A DNA stretch of 46,060 bases from Pirellula staleyi DSM 6068 (GCA_945870455.1 CAMBSL010000013.1:1-46060); one strand, 5' to 3'; positions 1-9,558 are shown, counted from the first letter of the stretch. Notes: generated from the letters alone by a model not told the origin. Translations and numbers: made by a program.

Positions 1-563
1 CCTGCACCTGCACCCCCTGTACCTGCAGCTTGCGTTGGCACTGGAACGTTGATCTGGATATTGGCCGTGTTGATATCCCCTTGGACGCTGGCTTCGGCTG
101 TCGTTTGTTTTGTCTCGTCCGCTTGACGTGTCTGCTTGTCCGCTAGAAATTTTTTGGGATTCTGTACCAAGGCGAGCCGGGCACGCTCCTCGAGCACCAT
201 TTTGTTGGCGCGCTCTGGATCGATTTGGGTCCAACTCTCACGAAAACTTCGACTTGTAATTTTCCGCACCAAGCGTTGGTCGTTATCAAACCAATCCACT
301 TGATATCGCTGCGTTTCTACGTTTTTCACAGGTCGGCGACTAAGGTTATCCCTATCCTCAATGAGGCACCATGCTCTCACTTGAAAGCGACCGGTTTCAG
401 GCGACTGCTCATAGAATATCACCTGATCGTAAACATGACGACCTTGATGATCGTAGAAATGATTTAACTCAATCAGATCGACATATTCTTCGGCAGTGTT
501 GGTGCCCTTAGAAGATGACAGTGCAAAAACGCACAAACATAAAGTGAATGTGTTTGTAAACAT
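1..563 (-). CDS. Hypothetical secreted protein, 3' end outside window
   Basis: The frame is open from an ATG at 563 down to the window edge (187 codons), so the ORF track misses it. The N-terminus (MFTNTFTLCLCVFALSSSKG) looks like a signal peptide. It is followed by a compact region with aromatic and charged residues (LIELNHFYDHQGRHVYDQ, then RAWCLIEDRDNLSRRP), then a charged helix, then a Thr/Gln/Pro/Gly-rich tail that runs off the window. The pattern resembles small exported planctomycete proteins, but I do not recognise a functional family. Nothing in the sequence suggests an enzyme. The 3' end, and therefore full length, is unknown. Confidence 0.65.
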   Translation of the reverse strand, partial: MFTNTFTLCLCVFALSSSKGTNTAEEYVDLIELNHFYDHQGRHVYDQVIFYEQSPETGRFQVRAWCLIEDRDNLSRRPVKNVETQRYQVDWFDNDQRLVRKITSRSFRESWTQIDPERANKMVLEERARLALVQNPKKFLADKQTRQADETKQTTAEASVQGDINTANIQINVPVPTQAAGTGGAGA

Positions 564-632
564 GACCGCGAACCCTCAACTTGAAAACTCCTAAGGTAGA
601 TCGATGTCTTGTGAGACTATCGAGGAGATCAC

Positions 633-770
633 ATGAGACGCGATGAATCACGCGGTGGTCCAAGAGTCCAACGAATGCCCGTGCAAACGAAGAGGCTATT
701 AAACCGAGAGGGTGGAGAGTTTCCGCGTTACATCATCGAACGATTCTGCAATGCAATCACCTCATATTAA
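633..770 (+). CDS. Possible 45-aa small ORF
   Basis: An ATG at 633 is preceded by a good ribosome binding site (GAGGAG, 5 nt spacing) and opens a 45-codon frame ending at TAA 770. The peptide is basic and rich in Arg, with no membrane segment or known motif. It is divergent from the truncated gene at 1..563. The only support is the strong Shine-Dalgarno; a chance ORF is quite possible. The rest of 564..1281 shows no other gene, only the palindromic repeat at 1024..1089. Confidence 0.22.
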   Translation: MRRDESRGGPRVQRMPVQTKRLLNREGGEFPRYIIERFCNAITSY

Positions 771-1023
771 GATAGAACTCTGATCCACAACGATCGGAAA
801 CGAACTATTTGTGGAGAATCCGAACCGAAGATTGAATCCCTGCTTCGTAGCGCGATTCGAATCCATCCGGACTCATCAATAGCAATTTATCGGAACCTAT
901 GTCCATAGTAGTTAAGACAAAACCGTAAGCCAAGGAAATCTTTTTTCAGAATCGTTAGATTGCCCAACGCAACCTACCTGCCGAACGTCTTTGGAAGCGA
1001 CCGTAATGGCATGAGATAGTCCC

Positions 1024-1089
1024 GTAGCACAGGCTGCTAGCCTGTGCTTTTGACAATTACAGGCTAGCAGCGCTAGCAGCCTGTGCTAC
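1024..1089. repeat. Inverted repeat, 18-bp perfect arms
   Basis: The arms GTAGCACAGGCTGCTAGC (1024-1041) and its exact reverse complement (1072-1089) enclose about 30 bp. The arm itself holds the short palindrome AGGCTGCTAGCCT. It is intergenic, of the REP-like type common in planctomycete genomes. Transcripts from either side would fold it into a strong hairpin. Confidence 0.85.
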
Positions 1090-1281
1090 GTGAATTCCCA
1101 ACCGAGACGGACAAAATTTGACCACCGCCGGTGTCGTCTTTTTTAAGGGCGAGCCTATACTTAGGGCGTGCCTCCACTTAGGATCGTTCGAACAATCAAC
1201 GTCTGATCCTAAAGAAACGGATTGGTCCGAATTAAGAACACGAAACCACGAAACAACCTCCAATCGAACATAGGTCAAGCC

Positions 1282-2376
1282 ATGAAACCAGCGAATTTCC
1301 TTGCCTGGGCTGCTGCCATTGCTGTTTCCACGTTCGCGGTATCCATCACCACCGCAGAGGAGTCGGCCGATCGAAAGGCGATGATCGAAAAGGCTGTCGG
1401 CTTCCTAAAAACCGTTGGCCAATCGGAAAATGGTTCTTTCAGCAGTAAAACGGGACCTGGCGTGACTGGGCTGGTGACAGCCGGACTACTGTCGGTCGGA
1501 CTCCCTGACACCGATCCCTTGGTTGCTAAATCGCTCAAGTATCTTGAAAGCACACGTCACGAAGACGGTGGACTTTATGCACCTGAATCCCGTCACGCAA
1601 ATTACGAAACTTGCCTTGCCATGATGGCCTTTTCCAAAGTGAACTCAGACGGTCGCTACACCGAGCTAATCAAGGGTGCCGAGAAATTTGTTAAGTTGCA
1701 ACAGTGGGACGAAGGGGAAGGGCTCAAGTCCGATGATAACGCATACGGTGGTGCGGGCTACGGCAGTAAATCGCGACCGGACCTGTCCAATACAGGGTTC
1801 TTGATCGAGGCACTTCGAAACGCGGGTTGTCCCGAGGACGATCCCGCTATCCAACGAGCGCTGGTCTTTGTATCCCGCTGCCAAAATCTAGAATCGCCAG
1901 CGAACCGAACCGAGTTCGCGCCCAAAGTCAACGATGGCGGCTTCTATTATACACCCGCCGCCGGAGGTGAATCCTTTGCGGGCAAGGAAGAAAACGGCGG
2001 ACTGCGTTCCTATGCATCCATGACGTATGCTGGTCTCAAAAGCATGATCTTCGCGGGTGTTGACAAGAACGACTATCGTGTCAAAGCCGCGAAGAATTTC
2101 CTTTATAGCAATTACTCTGTTTCCACCAATCCTGGAATGGGAAGTTCCGGTTTGTATTATTATCAGCAAACGATGGCAAAGGCCCTGGATGCCCTGGGTG
2201 AACCAGAATTCAACTCGAAAGAAGGACCTCGCAACTGGAAATCCGATTTGCTAAAGTACTTGTCGAAGCAGCAGCAAGAGAATGGATCGTGGACAAATCC
2301 CGACGCGCGATGGATGGAAGGTGACCCGAACTTGGTGACCGGATATGTGCTGCTCACTTTGTCGTATTTGAAGTAA
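1282..2376 (+). CDS. Secreted prenyltransferase/squalene-oxidase repeat protein
   Basis: About 364 aa. I start at ATG 1282 rather than the TTG at 1222, because the residues from 1282 form a clean signal peptide (MKPANFLAWAAAIAVSTFAV) with an AGGTC upstream. The mature part has repeated QNxDGSF/G-like motifs (NGSFSSKTGPGVTGLV, DGGLYAPES, NAYGGAGYG, DGGFYYTPAAGG, NGSWTNPDARW), typical of the alpha-alpha toroid fold shared by squalene cyclases, prenyltransferase beta subunits and alpha-2-macroglobulin-like proteins. No DxDD or zinc-binding catalytic set is visible, so a cyclase reaction is unlikely. In planctomycetes such exported toroid proteins are common and functionally uncharacterised. Monocistronic; the 458-bp spacer after it contains repeats. 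Confidence 0.85.
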   Translation: MKPANFLAWAAAIAVSTFAVSITTAEESADRKAMIEKAVGFLKTVGQSENGSFSSKTGPGVTGLVTAGLLSVGLPDTDPLVAKSLKYLESTRHEDGGLYAPESRHANYETCLAMMAFSKVNSDGRYTELIKGAEKFVKLQQWDEGEGLKSDDNAYGGAGYGSKSRPDLSNTGFLIEALRNAGCPEDDPAIQRALVFVSRCQNLESPANRTEFAPKVNDGGFYYTPAAGGESFAGKEENGGLRSYASMTYAGLKSMIFAGVDKNDYRVKAAKNFLYSNYSVSTNPGMGSSGLYYYQQTMAKALDALGEPEFNSKEGPRNWKSDLLKYLSKQQQENGSWTNPDARWMEGDPNLVTGYVLLTLSYLK

Positions 2377-2565
2377 TGGACCGACCCGCCGCCGGCTCGC
2401 CCCCAGTTGGCACTCACTTCGCCGATAGGCTGTGAGTTTTTGGATGGCAGTTTGGTAACCCGTTCCCGTAACGGCTTGTTGCTTTAATGGATTGTGAGAC
2501 GGGGTATTCGAAAGTGGCATGGGCGCGCTCGCGGGGTAACCCCAGGGGCATTCAATGCATGCCAT

Positions 2566-2580
2566 CTGGCTTTATGCCAG
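2566..2580. repeat. Short palindrome related to the 27120 copy
   Basis: The sequence CTGGCTTTATGCCAG followed by TGGTA is a small hairpin. The same core (GGCATAAAGCCAGTGGTA) appears near 27120, so this is a dispersed short repeat family. Confidence 0.6.
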
Positions 2581-2643
2581 TGGTAATTGACCTTCGCCCT
2601 AGCATGACGGTAATGATCCCCAGTGGTAAACCGGTGCCACGCA

Positions 2644-2707
2644 ATGGTAACCCGAAGCGTGAGCGAGGAGCCGAGCGCAATCCCTCGCTCACGCGTCGGG
2701 TTACCAT
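2644..2707. repeat. Long REP-like hairpin downstream of toroid protein
   Basis: The outer arms ATGGTAACCCGA (2644-2655) and TCGGGTTACCAT (2696-2707) are perfectly complementary. The inner arms GCGTGAGCGAGG (2657-2668) and CCTCGCTCACGC (2683-2694) are also perfectly complementary. The result is an approximately 25-bp near-perfect stem. The 131-aa track ORF over this region (2487..2882) is translated repeat and is not considered a gene. The spacer 2377..2834 contains no other gene. Confidence 0.88.
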
Positions 2708-2834
2708 AGCCTATCCTAGGGCGAACGCGTACTTTCGCAGAGCGAAAGGCGACGATGATAAATTCACAGCCTCAGCGGAACAGCGCAAGCTGTCCGGTGA
2801 GGATTCGGAAGTTACCACTCCAATTAGATCGACT

Positions 2835-4649
2835 TTAAATCAGTTCATCAAGCTGCTCGACCAGGCTTGCAAACCGACTTAAGGCTGTTTCAACGGGCTC
2901 GGGTTGGGTCATATCTACACCCGCTCCCCGCAACAGTTCGAGCGGATCTTGCGAGCATCCTCCCTTGAGAAATCCAAGATAGTCGTTGAGTTCGGATTGC
3001 CCTCCCTCTAAGACCCGTCGCGATAATGCGATCGCCGCCGACAAACCGGTTGCATACTTATACACGTAAAAACCGCGATAGAAGTGCGGGATGCGGAAAC
3101 ACTCAAGCGACAGTTCTTCATCCACTTTGAAATCGGGGCCAAAATAAGCATCGAGAAGATTTCGATAGACTGATTTCATACTCGCTACGGTCAATGGCTC
3201 ACCACTTTCCCCCATTTCATGGGTGATTTTTTCGAATTCGGCGAACATGGTTTGCCGAACCACCGTTGCGCGGATGCTATCGATTTCATGATTGATAATC
3301 GCTGCCTTTTGCTCCTTGGTGGTCGCATTGCGAATCATTTGGTGGGCAAGTAGCTGCTCATTGAAAGTACTGGCCACTTCTGCGACGAAGATGGTGTAAT
3401 TGTAATATTGAAAAGGTTGATTGGCGGCTGAGTAATAGCTGTGCATCGAATGGCCCGCTTCATGTGTGAGCGTAAAAATATCGTTGAGCACGCTTGTCTT
3501 GAAGTTCATCAGGATGAATGGATCGGCATCAAAAGTCCCGCAGCTAAAGGCACCGCTCTGTTTGCCTTGGTTGGGATATCGGTCACACCAACGTCCTCGA
3601 AGCCCTTTTTCAAGCACGTTGGTATATTCGCTCCCAAGCGGCGCGAGTGATGTCAGAATGGTCTCGACCGCTTCGTCCCAAGTGTGATGGGCTTGATCGT
3701 CTGCGAGAATCGGCACGTACGTGTCGTAATGTCGAATGTCCTTGAGACCCATCTTCCGACGGCGCATGTCGAAATAACGATGCACTGCGGGCAAGTGCTT
3801 TCGAACGGCGACAATCAAATTGTCGTAGACGCACTCCGGGATGTTGTCGGAAAAGAGCGAACTTGCACGCGCGCTGGAGTAGTTGCGCGCCTTTGCATAA
3901 TAGACATCGCCATGAATGCTGCCCGCCAACGTTGCCGCTAACGTGTTCTCGTGCGACTGAAACTGGTGGTAGTACTGATGAAATGCTCTTTTGCGAACTT
4001 CGCGGTCTGGCGAAAGCAAAAACGAGCTAAATGATGCGTTCGTCAATTCGACTGCGATTCCTTTTTCGTTAACAACCTCGCCAAACTTGAGATCAGCGTC
4101 ATTCAACTGGCGAAATGCCTTGTTGGCCGTTTGAGCCATTTCCCCTTGCATGGCTAGCAAGTTTTCTTCTGGCTGGCTCAACGTGTGTTTACGGAAGCGA
4201 TTGATTCGTTCGAGGACAAGTCGATAGGGGCTCAGACATTCTTCGGCCATCATGGCTTCTAGTTTTTCGGCTGGAATGGCGAGGATCTCAGGTCGCACGA
4301 AACTTGCCGCTTGCCCCGCCTTGGTGGCGATGTTTTGATACCGAGCTACAAAGCCTTGGTAGTGACTGTTGCTTTGGTCTTCGGTTGTCTTCAAAAAGGC
4401 ATAAGTACCAATCCGTTCTCCGAGCCGATCTAGTTTGATGTCGAACTCAAGGCACTCGGCCAACGTTGCTGCGGAATCTCCGAGTCGGCCGACAAACTGA
4501 GCAAAACCGCCCAGCTCTTGCTCGAACTGAGCCAGTGTTTCGGTCCATTCGGCATCCGTGTTGAAAAGGCTGCTCAAGTCCCAAGTGTCACCAACTTGTA
4601 CGTCCGATCGCTTTGGGTTGGCATTAGCTGGGGTGTTTTCAACGATCAT
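2835..4649 (-). CDS. pepF: Oligoendopeptidase F (M3 family metallopeptidase)
   Basis: About 604 aa, the usual length for PepF. It cleaves short peptides in the cytoplasm; no signal peptide is seen. The zinc site HEAGH lies at about residues 396-400 (context LTHEAGHSMHSYY), with the downstream glutamate expected in VAEVASTFNEQL, a standard M3B arrangement. The N-terminal part (WDLSSLF, EFDIKLDRLGERIGTYA) is the PepF oligopeptidase region. I use ATG 4649; the track's TTG at 4700 adds 17 residues that look untranslated. It is divergent from the ferredoxin reductase, sharing the spacer 4650..4866 for both promoters. The 3' end lies just past the REP hairpin region. Confidence 0.96.
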   Translation of the reverse strand: MIVENTPANANPKRSDVQVGDTWDLSSLFNTDAEWTETLAQFEQELGGFAQFVGRLGDSAATLAECLEFDIKLDRLGERIGTYAFLKTTEDQSNSHYQGFVARYQNIATKAGQAASFVRPEILAIPAEKLEAMMAEECLSPYRLVLERINRFRKHTLSQPEENLLAMQGEMAQTANKAFRQLNDADLKFGEVVNEKGIAVELTNASFSSFLLSPDREVRKRAFHQYYHQFQSHENTLAATLAGSIHGDVYYAKARNYSSARASSLFSDNIPECVYDNLIVAVRKHLPAVHRYFDMRRRKMGLKDIRHYDTYVPILADDQAHHTWDEAVETILTSLAPLGSEYTNVLEKGLRGRWCDRYPNQGKQSGAFSCGTFDADPFILMNFKTSVLNDIFTLTHEAGHSMHSYYSAANQPFQYYNYTIFVAEVASTFNEQLLAHQMIRNATTKEQKAAIINHEIDSIRATVVRQTMFAEFEKITHEMGESGEPLTVASMKSVYRNLLDAYFGPDFKVDEELSLECFRIPHFYRGFYVYKYATGLSAAIALSRRVLEGGQSELNDYLGFLKGGCSQDPLELLRGAGVDMTQPEPVETALSRFASLVEQLDELI

Positions 4650-4866
4650 TTTACGTGCGTACTTTCTATTCGATTCACATGAGCTTGTCGGAAATTGCAA
4701 CGGATCTTTTCCGTATTCGTTATGGTAGCGTACCGCGAGAAGCGGCCAACATCAGTCTTTGGGATGGATCGAAAAAGTTAGGTTGCTCCACCTATTTCGG
4801 TTCAAATTTGGATAGGATATTCAGTTCCTCGGTTGATTCTTCTCCATCAGTAAGGAATTCGGATCT

Positions 4867-5613
4867 ATGGCTGTCCAATGGATCTCAGGCAAAATTGCTC
4901 GAAAACAGATTTGGTCGGATGGCTTATTTACGGTTTCCATCCACTGCCCAGGAGTTGCCCCTTTTGAGTCTGGCCAGTTCTTGCAAATCGGAATGCAACT
5001 GCCCGAAAAACATTTGCATCGCCCTTATTCTGTCGCCTCGCCACATGGCGAGACACTTGAGTTCTTTATCGTTCGCGTGGATGAAGGTGAGTTGACACCG
5101 CGTTTGTGGGCTTTGAATGAAGGGGACGCAATCGATGTTTCCGCTAAGGCGACCGGTGGTTTTACGCTTTCGCATACGCCTGTCGCCGATTGCATCTGGC
5201 TGCTCGCAACAGGCACCGGACTTGCACCTTATATCGCAATGATGCGAGAGGATGACCTCTGGGAGCGATACAAGAATGTTGTTTTGGTGCATGGTGTCCG
5301 ATTTGCGACCGACCTCGCTTATCAAAACGAGTTGTTGGAAGTGCGTGCTCGGTTTGGCGAACGTTTCCATTCGATACCGGTTGTATCGAGAGCCGAAGTG
5401 CCGGGCGCCATCTCGGGAAGAATCACGACTGCAATCGAGAATGGTTCGCTTGAATCGCAAGCAAACCAAGCCCTTTCGGCATCGAACAGCGTGGTCATGA
5501 TGTGCGGCAATCCACAGATGCTCGACGACGTGGAGGCGCTACTCGACGCGCGCGGCATGGTTCGCCACAAGAAATCAGCCCCTGGCCAACTCGTCGTTGA
5601 ACGCTATTGGTAG
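4867..5613 (+). CDS. fpr: Ferredoxin--NADP(+) reductase
   Basis: A 248-aa flavoprotein exchanging electrons between NADPH and ferredoxin or flavodoxin. The FAD-binding motif RPYS is at residues 52-55, the NADP-binding glycine motif ATGTGLAPY at 114-122, and MMCGNPQM is near the end. The C-terminus VERYW matches the bacterial Fpr class, whose terminal aromatic residue stacks on the flavin. ATG 4867 has an AAGGA upstream. It is followed 63 bp later by yaeQ on the same strand, so the two may be cotranscribed. No subunit or domain is missing. Confidence 0.94.
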   Translation: MAVQWISGKIARKQIWSDGLFTVSIHCPGVAPFESGQFLQIGMQLPEKHLHRPYSVASPHGETLEFFIVRVDEGELTPRLWALNEGDAIDVSAKATGGFTLSHTPVADCIWLLATGTGLAPYIAMMREDDLWERYKNVVLVHGVRFATDLAYQNELLEVRARFGERFHSIPVVSRAEVPGAISGRITTAIENGSLESQANQALSASNSVVMMCGNPQMLDDVEALLDARGMVRHKKSAPGQLVVERYW

Positions 5614-5676
5614 TGAACGCGATGGGTCCATGCTAGACTGACCGCCTTTCAAGTTTTCCCAAGTGAACAATTTTCG

Positions 5677-6219
5677 ATGGCGATTAAATCCACCGTATAC
5701 AAAGCTGAGTTGGTGGTCAGCGACATGGATCGCAACTACTATGCAACGCACAATCTCGTTTTGGCACAGCATCCTTCAGAACCAGATCGCCGACTGCTGG
5801 CTCGATTGATTGTGTTCGCCCTGTTTGCACATGAGCAATTGGAGTTCGGACGCGGGATTAGCAACGACGAAGATCCAGATTTGTGGCGACGCGATTTGAC
5901 TGGCGCCATCGAGCAATGGATCGAACTTGGCCAGCCCGATGAATCTAGGATTCGAAAGGCGTGTGGTCGCGCGCAACAAGTTGTAGTGGTCAGCTATAGC
6001 GGTAATTCAGCCGAAGTCTGGTGGAATAAGATCGCGTCGTCTGTGGCAAGGTCCAAAAATCTGATGGTGATCGATCTCGACCCTGCCCCTTTAGACCAAG
6101 CATCGCGGTTGTTGCAACGCACCATGAGATTGAGCGCAACGATTCAAGATGGCGACTTGCACTTGAGTAACGACACAGACTCCATCGCCTTGACACCAAT
6201 GACTCGAATGCAGAAATAG
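5677..6219 (+). CDS. yaeQ: YaeQ family protein
   Basis: 180 aa, full family length. The start MAIKSTVYKAELVVSDMDRN and the motifs TLxLAQHPSExDxRLLARL and FGRGISNDEDPDLW are YaeQ hallmarks. The family has a PD-(D/E)XK nuclease-like fold; E. coli YaeQ was proposed as an RfaH-like suppressor, but its activity is unresolved. Soluble, no signal. It lies in tandem after fpr with a 63-bp gap, and its 3' end faces the convergent SH3-domain gene 33 bp away. Confidence 0.93.
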   Translation: MAIKSTVYKAELVVSDMDRNYYATHNLVLAQHPSEPDRRLLARLIVFALFAHEQLEFGRGISNDEDPDLWRRDLTGAIEQWIELGQPDESRIRKACGRAQQVVVVSYSGNSAEVWWNKIASSVARSKNLMVIDLDPAPLDQASRLLQRTMRLSATIQDGDLHLSNDTDSIALTPMTRMQK

Positions 6220-6252
6220 TAGTTGACGTTGTGACCTTGATCTCGTTCCCAA

Positions 6253-8508
6253 TCATCGCATACGCACCACGCGTTCCGCGAGGATCTGTTTGGCAGCCAA
6301 ACCTGGAATATAGCCTCTTACTCCTTGAATCATCACAGGCTGTTGAAGATATCTCCTTAGATTCAATCCTGCGGACGACTGCACATAGGTGATCACGTTG
6401 CCGGTATCGTCGGTCAATGCGAACTCGGGTTGACCCGGATTCGAAGTGTGGACTTGTACAAGCCAACCCGATGCGTCGCCGGCTTGACCGACTAGCTCGC
6501 TTGTTGCACGCGTAACGAGACTGTTATTGCTAAAGCCAGCAGCCGAGGCTGGCACCACGTTGTTCGGTTGGCTCGACGGATAGAGATAATTGTTTGCTGC
6601 ATTGCCGGCCGTTCGTTGAGCGATGAGAGAGGTGTCTTGAACCATACCCAGTGTCCGTTGTTGCAACGATTCGAATCGTTCGACTCGCTCCAACAGTAAT
6701 CGGGCTTCTCCGCGTACCATGGCGGTCGATCCACTCTCGATCCACTGGGCGGCTTGATTTCGAAAAGGCGTCAAGTTCCAGTTTTCGGTTGGACTTGCAA
6801 TTTCTTGGGTCAATTTTGCAAGAGCCGATTGGATCTCCGGAGTTTGAAATTCACCATGATTGGTCGAACCGTCCATTGTGTCTACTGCATCGTGGGCATG
6901 CGTTGAACTATTGGATAGAGACGAATGTGAAGTGCGCATCGATGGGCTCAAACCATGCCAAGCGGACGTGTCCTGAGGAATCGTGTTGAATTGAGCTGGC
7001 AGCGTTGCTTGGTTTCCATTCGCCGAAGGAACTCCATAGAACATTGGACCGGACGCGAGGCGTCCATCTGGCACAGGTTGCATGATGGCAGTCGCAGTTT
7101 GTTTTCCTCCAAAGAGCGGTTCATTTCCATTAATCAACCGCGAAAACGTGCTCTCGCCTTGACGATAGGGGGATGGCTGAGGCGCTGATGGGCCGGCCAT
7201 TTCGGTTCGACCAAAAGGATTCAACCGATTTGCCTCTAGCCCGGCATTCCCCTGCATGATTCCATTCGTAGACATTGGAAGTCCATCGGGAGGCATTGCC
7301 ATGGTTGGTCCGCGATAACTAGGTCGCGGCAATCGATCGAGACGGTTTGCTTCGACCGGGCCGATACGACCAAGGTTTCCTTGAGATGGGCTTGAATGAA
7401 ACGGTTGTGCGATTCGTGTGTTCGCAGGGGCTCGATCAGCCTCAACAACGCTAATCCCAATTAGTCCAAGGACGCTGCCCACAGGACCCACTCGCAGTTT
7501 TGGATTGTGGTTGGTTTGCATGGAGTCCCATTGACGCATGGAATCTGTTTGGTGCGCTGTCGCTGGCTGCTTGTTGCGAGTCGAATTCGCTGGTAATGGA
7601 CGCATTTTTCTCCCAGAGGACTTGGGGTTAGCGTTGGATGTTTCTTGGTGGGTTGCTTCGACTGGAACGCCATCTGCCACCATTTTGCGTTGAACATCCG
7701 CTTGCTCTTTTTTGATTTGTTGTTGGACTTGAGCAAGAACTTCTTGTTCGTCCGACCAGACGATTTTTCCTTCGACTTGGTTGCTTGTTTCATCCGCAGT
7801 GGGCACAGGCTCAGCGTAGCTTGCCAGCTGAGCTGCGTCCGCCTTCTTTTTAGGTTGTGTGGATTGGGTGTTGTCGGGTCGTTGCGTGGCAAGACTTGGC
7901 GGATCTGCAGGAGTGATGGAATCCGATAGTTGCGAACTCTTGATCCATCGGAATTCGCCCTGCGGTGGAGCGATACGATACCAAAGGTTTTTTTTGCCAT
8001 CGTCGTTTTCTTGCATCTCTTCGCCCAGGATCTGAACCTGCTGTGACTTCGTAAGGGACGATTGCCACATGAATTCCGACACGTTGGGTGAGTCGCTACC
8101 GATCCAAGCGGGTGTATCGACCTCGATAATCTCGGCTGACTTTCCCCCGGGCAAAAGGTAGGCAACACTTGCAGGAATCCAATCATGACTACCTACCGGG
8201 GGACGAATACCGGACCATCCATCGGACGTTTCTAGATAAACGTCGACGACCGCACCTTGCGTCAGCGTGAGCGTTGCGTAGTATTGGTCCGAAGGGCCGG
8301 AACGCACAATGGCTTTATTGGCATGAACGCCTCGAACTCGCGGTTTTTCGTGCTCAACAGCAATATACGCAGGTACCGACTTGCGTTGGGCTTTTTCCTC
8401 TGGTTCGCCGCCTCTGACACGTGGCCCATTGAATGCGATTGCAGACATCTCCGCCGAAAGAACTGAAATGAGTGCGATGCGTCCAAAGTAAGCCGGTAGC
8501 GTATGCAT
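6253..8508 (-). CDS. Secreted SH3b-domain protein, Pirellulaceae type
   Basis: About 751 aa from ATG 8508; the TTG at 8514 is an alternative, with AAGGA 4 nt before it and 10 nt before the ATG. A signal-peptide-like N-terminus (ALISVLSAEMSAIAF) is followed by two bacterial SH3-like stretches, about residues 55-125 (HANKAIVRSGPSDQYYATL) and 130-205 (PAWIGSDSPN ... LWYRIAPPQGEFRWI). SH3b domains commonly bind cell-wall or peptide ligands. The middle, about 210-530, is low-complexity and rich in Pro, Asn, Gln, Ser. The C-terminal part (LLLERVERFESLQQRT; then SGWLVQVHTS ... YVQSSAGLNLRRYLQQPVMIQGVRGY) resembles an OB/SH3-like module. It sits 14 bp after the HEAT-like membrane gene, so the two form an operon. 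Function unknown; likely envelope-associated. Confidence 0.8.
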   Translation of the reverse strand: MHTLPAYFGRIALISVLSAEMSAIAFNGPRVRGGEPEEKAQRKSVPAYIAVEHEKPRVRGVHANKAIVRSGPSDQYYATLTLTQGAVVDVYLETSDGWSGIRPPVGSHDWIPASVAYLLPGGKSAEIIEVDTPAWIGSDSPNVSEFMWQSSLTKSQQVQILGEEMQENDDGKKNLWYRIAPPQGEFRWIKSSQLSDSITPADPPSLATQRPDNTQSTQPKKKADAAQLASYAEPVPTADETSNQVEGKIVWSDEQEVLAQVQQQIKKEQADVQRKMVADGVPVEATHQETSNANPKSSGRKMRPLPANSTRNKQPATAHQTDSMRQWDSMQTNHNPKLRVGPVGSVLGLIGISVVEADRAPANTRIAQPFHSSPSQGNLGRIGPVEANRLDRLPRPSYRGPTMAMPPDGLPMSTNGIMQGNAGLEANRLNPFGRTEMAGPSAPQPSPYRQGESTFSRLINGNEPLFGGKQTATAIMQPVPDGRLASGPMFYGVPSANGNQATLPAQFNTIPQDTSAWHGLSPSMRTSHSSLSNSSTHAHDAVDTMDGSTNHGEFQTPEIQSALAKLTQEIASPTENWNLTPFRNQAAQWIESGSTAMVRGEARLLLERVERFESLQQRTLGMVQDTSLIAQRTAGNAANNYLYPSSQPNNVVPASAAGFSNNSLVTRATSELVGQAGDASGWLVQVHTSNPGQPEFALTDDTGNVITYVQSSAGLNLRRYLQQPVMIQGVRGYIPGLAAKQILAERVVRMR

Positions 8509-8522
8509 TTTCAAGAATTCCT

Positions 8523-9356
8523 TTATCGATGGTTGTTGGTGGTGCTTCCAAAAGCCAACAACACTTGGCTGATCTGTTCGACGATTGCGCTATCTGGTTC
8601 CCGCAGCTCCAGCATGCGCAGCGTGTGGATCGCGTTGGGATTCGACATGAGGCCTAATAGCGAAACGGCTTTCCTTCGCACTTGGATATCAGACTGTTCC
8701 GCCATCCAGACAAGCCATGGGATCGGATCGATATCTTGATCCCGAACCAATCGATCCATTGCCATCGTTCGTTGCTCGATGTTTCCCTGGGCCAAATCGA
8801 TTGCCAATTCAAGTTGCGGTGCGCTCATTCCTCGTTGGACCAGTTCCTTCGATGCCTCTTGAACGATTTTCGGCAGCGTGCTCGACAGAAGCGGGAACAA
8901 TTTTTCGATAGGAAGCTTTTCGATACCGCGAATTGTCGTAAGTGCCTGATTCCCAGGAATCGATTCGACAGCCGGTTTCTGCGACCGGAATATGTCATTG
9001 GGGGTGTTTGGATGTAGCTTGCTAGACTGAGGCAACAGCGTTATGCCCGCAACGGCTAGCTGCTCAATCGCGGATTCACTGTGTTTTGGATCGAGGTCAT
9101 TGAGTGCCAGCAGGCTTGGCAAGATATCTTCGGATGAATTATTTTCGGGTCGGCTCAATTGCTGTTTCCAGTCCAACGGAAGCCACTGCCTCGATACATA
9201 TGGCCAGCTCCAAACTGCCGCGACAACGAAGCCTAGCGGCAAGACGATTCGAAGGAACGATGAACGACGGGGCAACGGTCGATCCATCGATTCGCCGAGC
9301 AGCCAATCCGCATCGATCTGCACAAGTTCTTTATTACCGTTCTTTCGGCCTGCCAT
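8523..9356 (-). CDS. Membrane-anchored HEAT-repeat-like protein
   Basis: 277 aa. There is a basic N-terminal cytoplasmic segment of about 33 residues, then one transmembrane helix (about 35-52, IVLPLGFVVAAVWSWPYV), then a helical periplasmic or external part. The C-terminal 120 residues look like HEAT/armadillo repeats (EQRTMAMDRLV, IQVRRKAVSLLGLM, NAIHTLRMLEL), a scaffold fold for protein contacts. It is the first gene of a two-gene unit with the SH3b protein. The pair could form an envelope assembly, but that is inference. ATG 9356 chosen; the upstream spacer 9357..9729 holds the repeat cluster. Confidence 0.72.
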   Translation of the reverse strand: MAGRKNGNKELVQIDADWLLGESMDRPLPRRSSFLRIVLPLGFVVAAVWSWPYVSRQWLPLDWKQQLSRPENNSSEDILPSLLALNDLDPKHSESAIEQLAVAGITLLPQSSKLHPNTPNDIFRSQKPAVESIPGNQALTTIRGIEKLPIEKLFPLLSSTLPKIVQEASKELVQRGMSAPQLELAIDLAQGNIEQRTMAMDRLVRDQDIDPIPWLVWMAEQSDIQVRRKAVSLLGLMSNPNAIHTLRMLELREPDSAIVEQISQVLLAFGSTTNNHR

Positions 9357-9558
9357 AGAAAGGGATTCGATCGCCTACAAAAGGGACAAGCAGCGACCAC
9401 TCACTGCCGAAATTTTTTCGTCAAAGATCGCATATAAATTAAAGTCCTCCCGCGATTCAACCCCAACTCAAATAGAAGTGTACAATTGGGCTAGGTGGGA
9501 AAGCTGGCGAGCTGAGCTGCTAAGAAAAAAGATTTTGGAACAGTGCCATTGGGCGCTT

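Noticed and set aside
2487-2882. 131-aa ORF on the plus strand
   Set aside because: It runs through the long REP hairpin at 2644-2707 and other short repeats; composition is repeat-derived, with no family motif.
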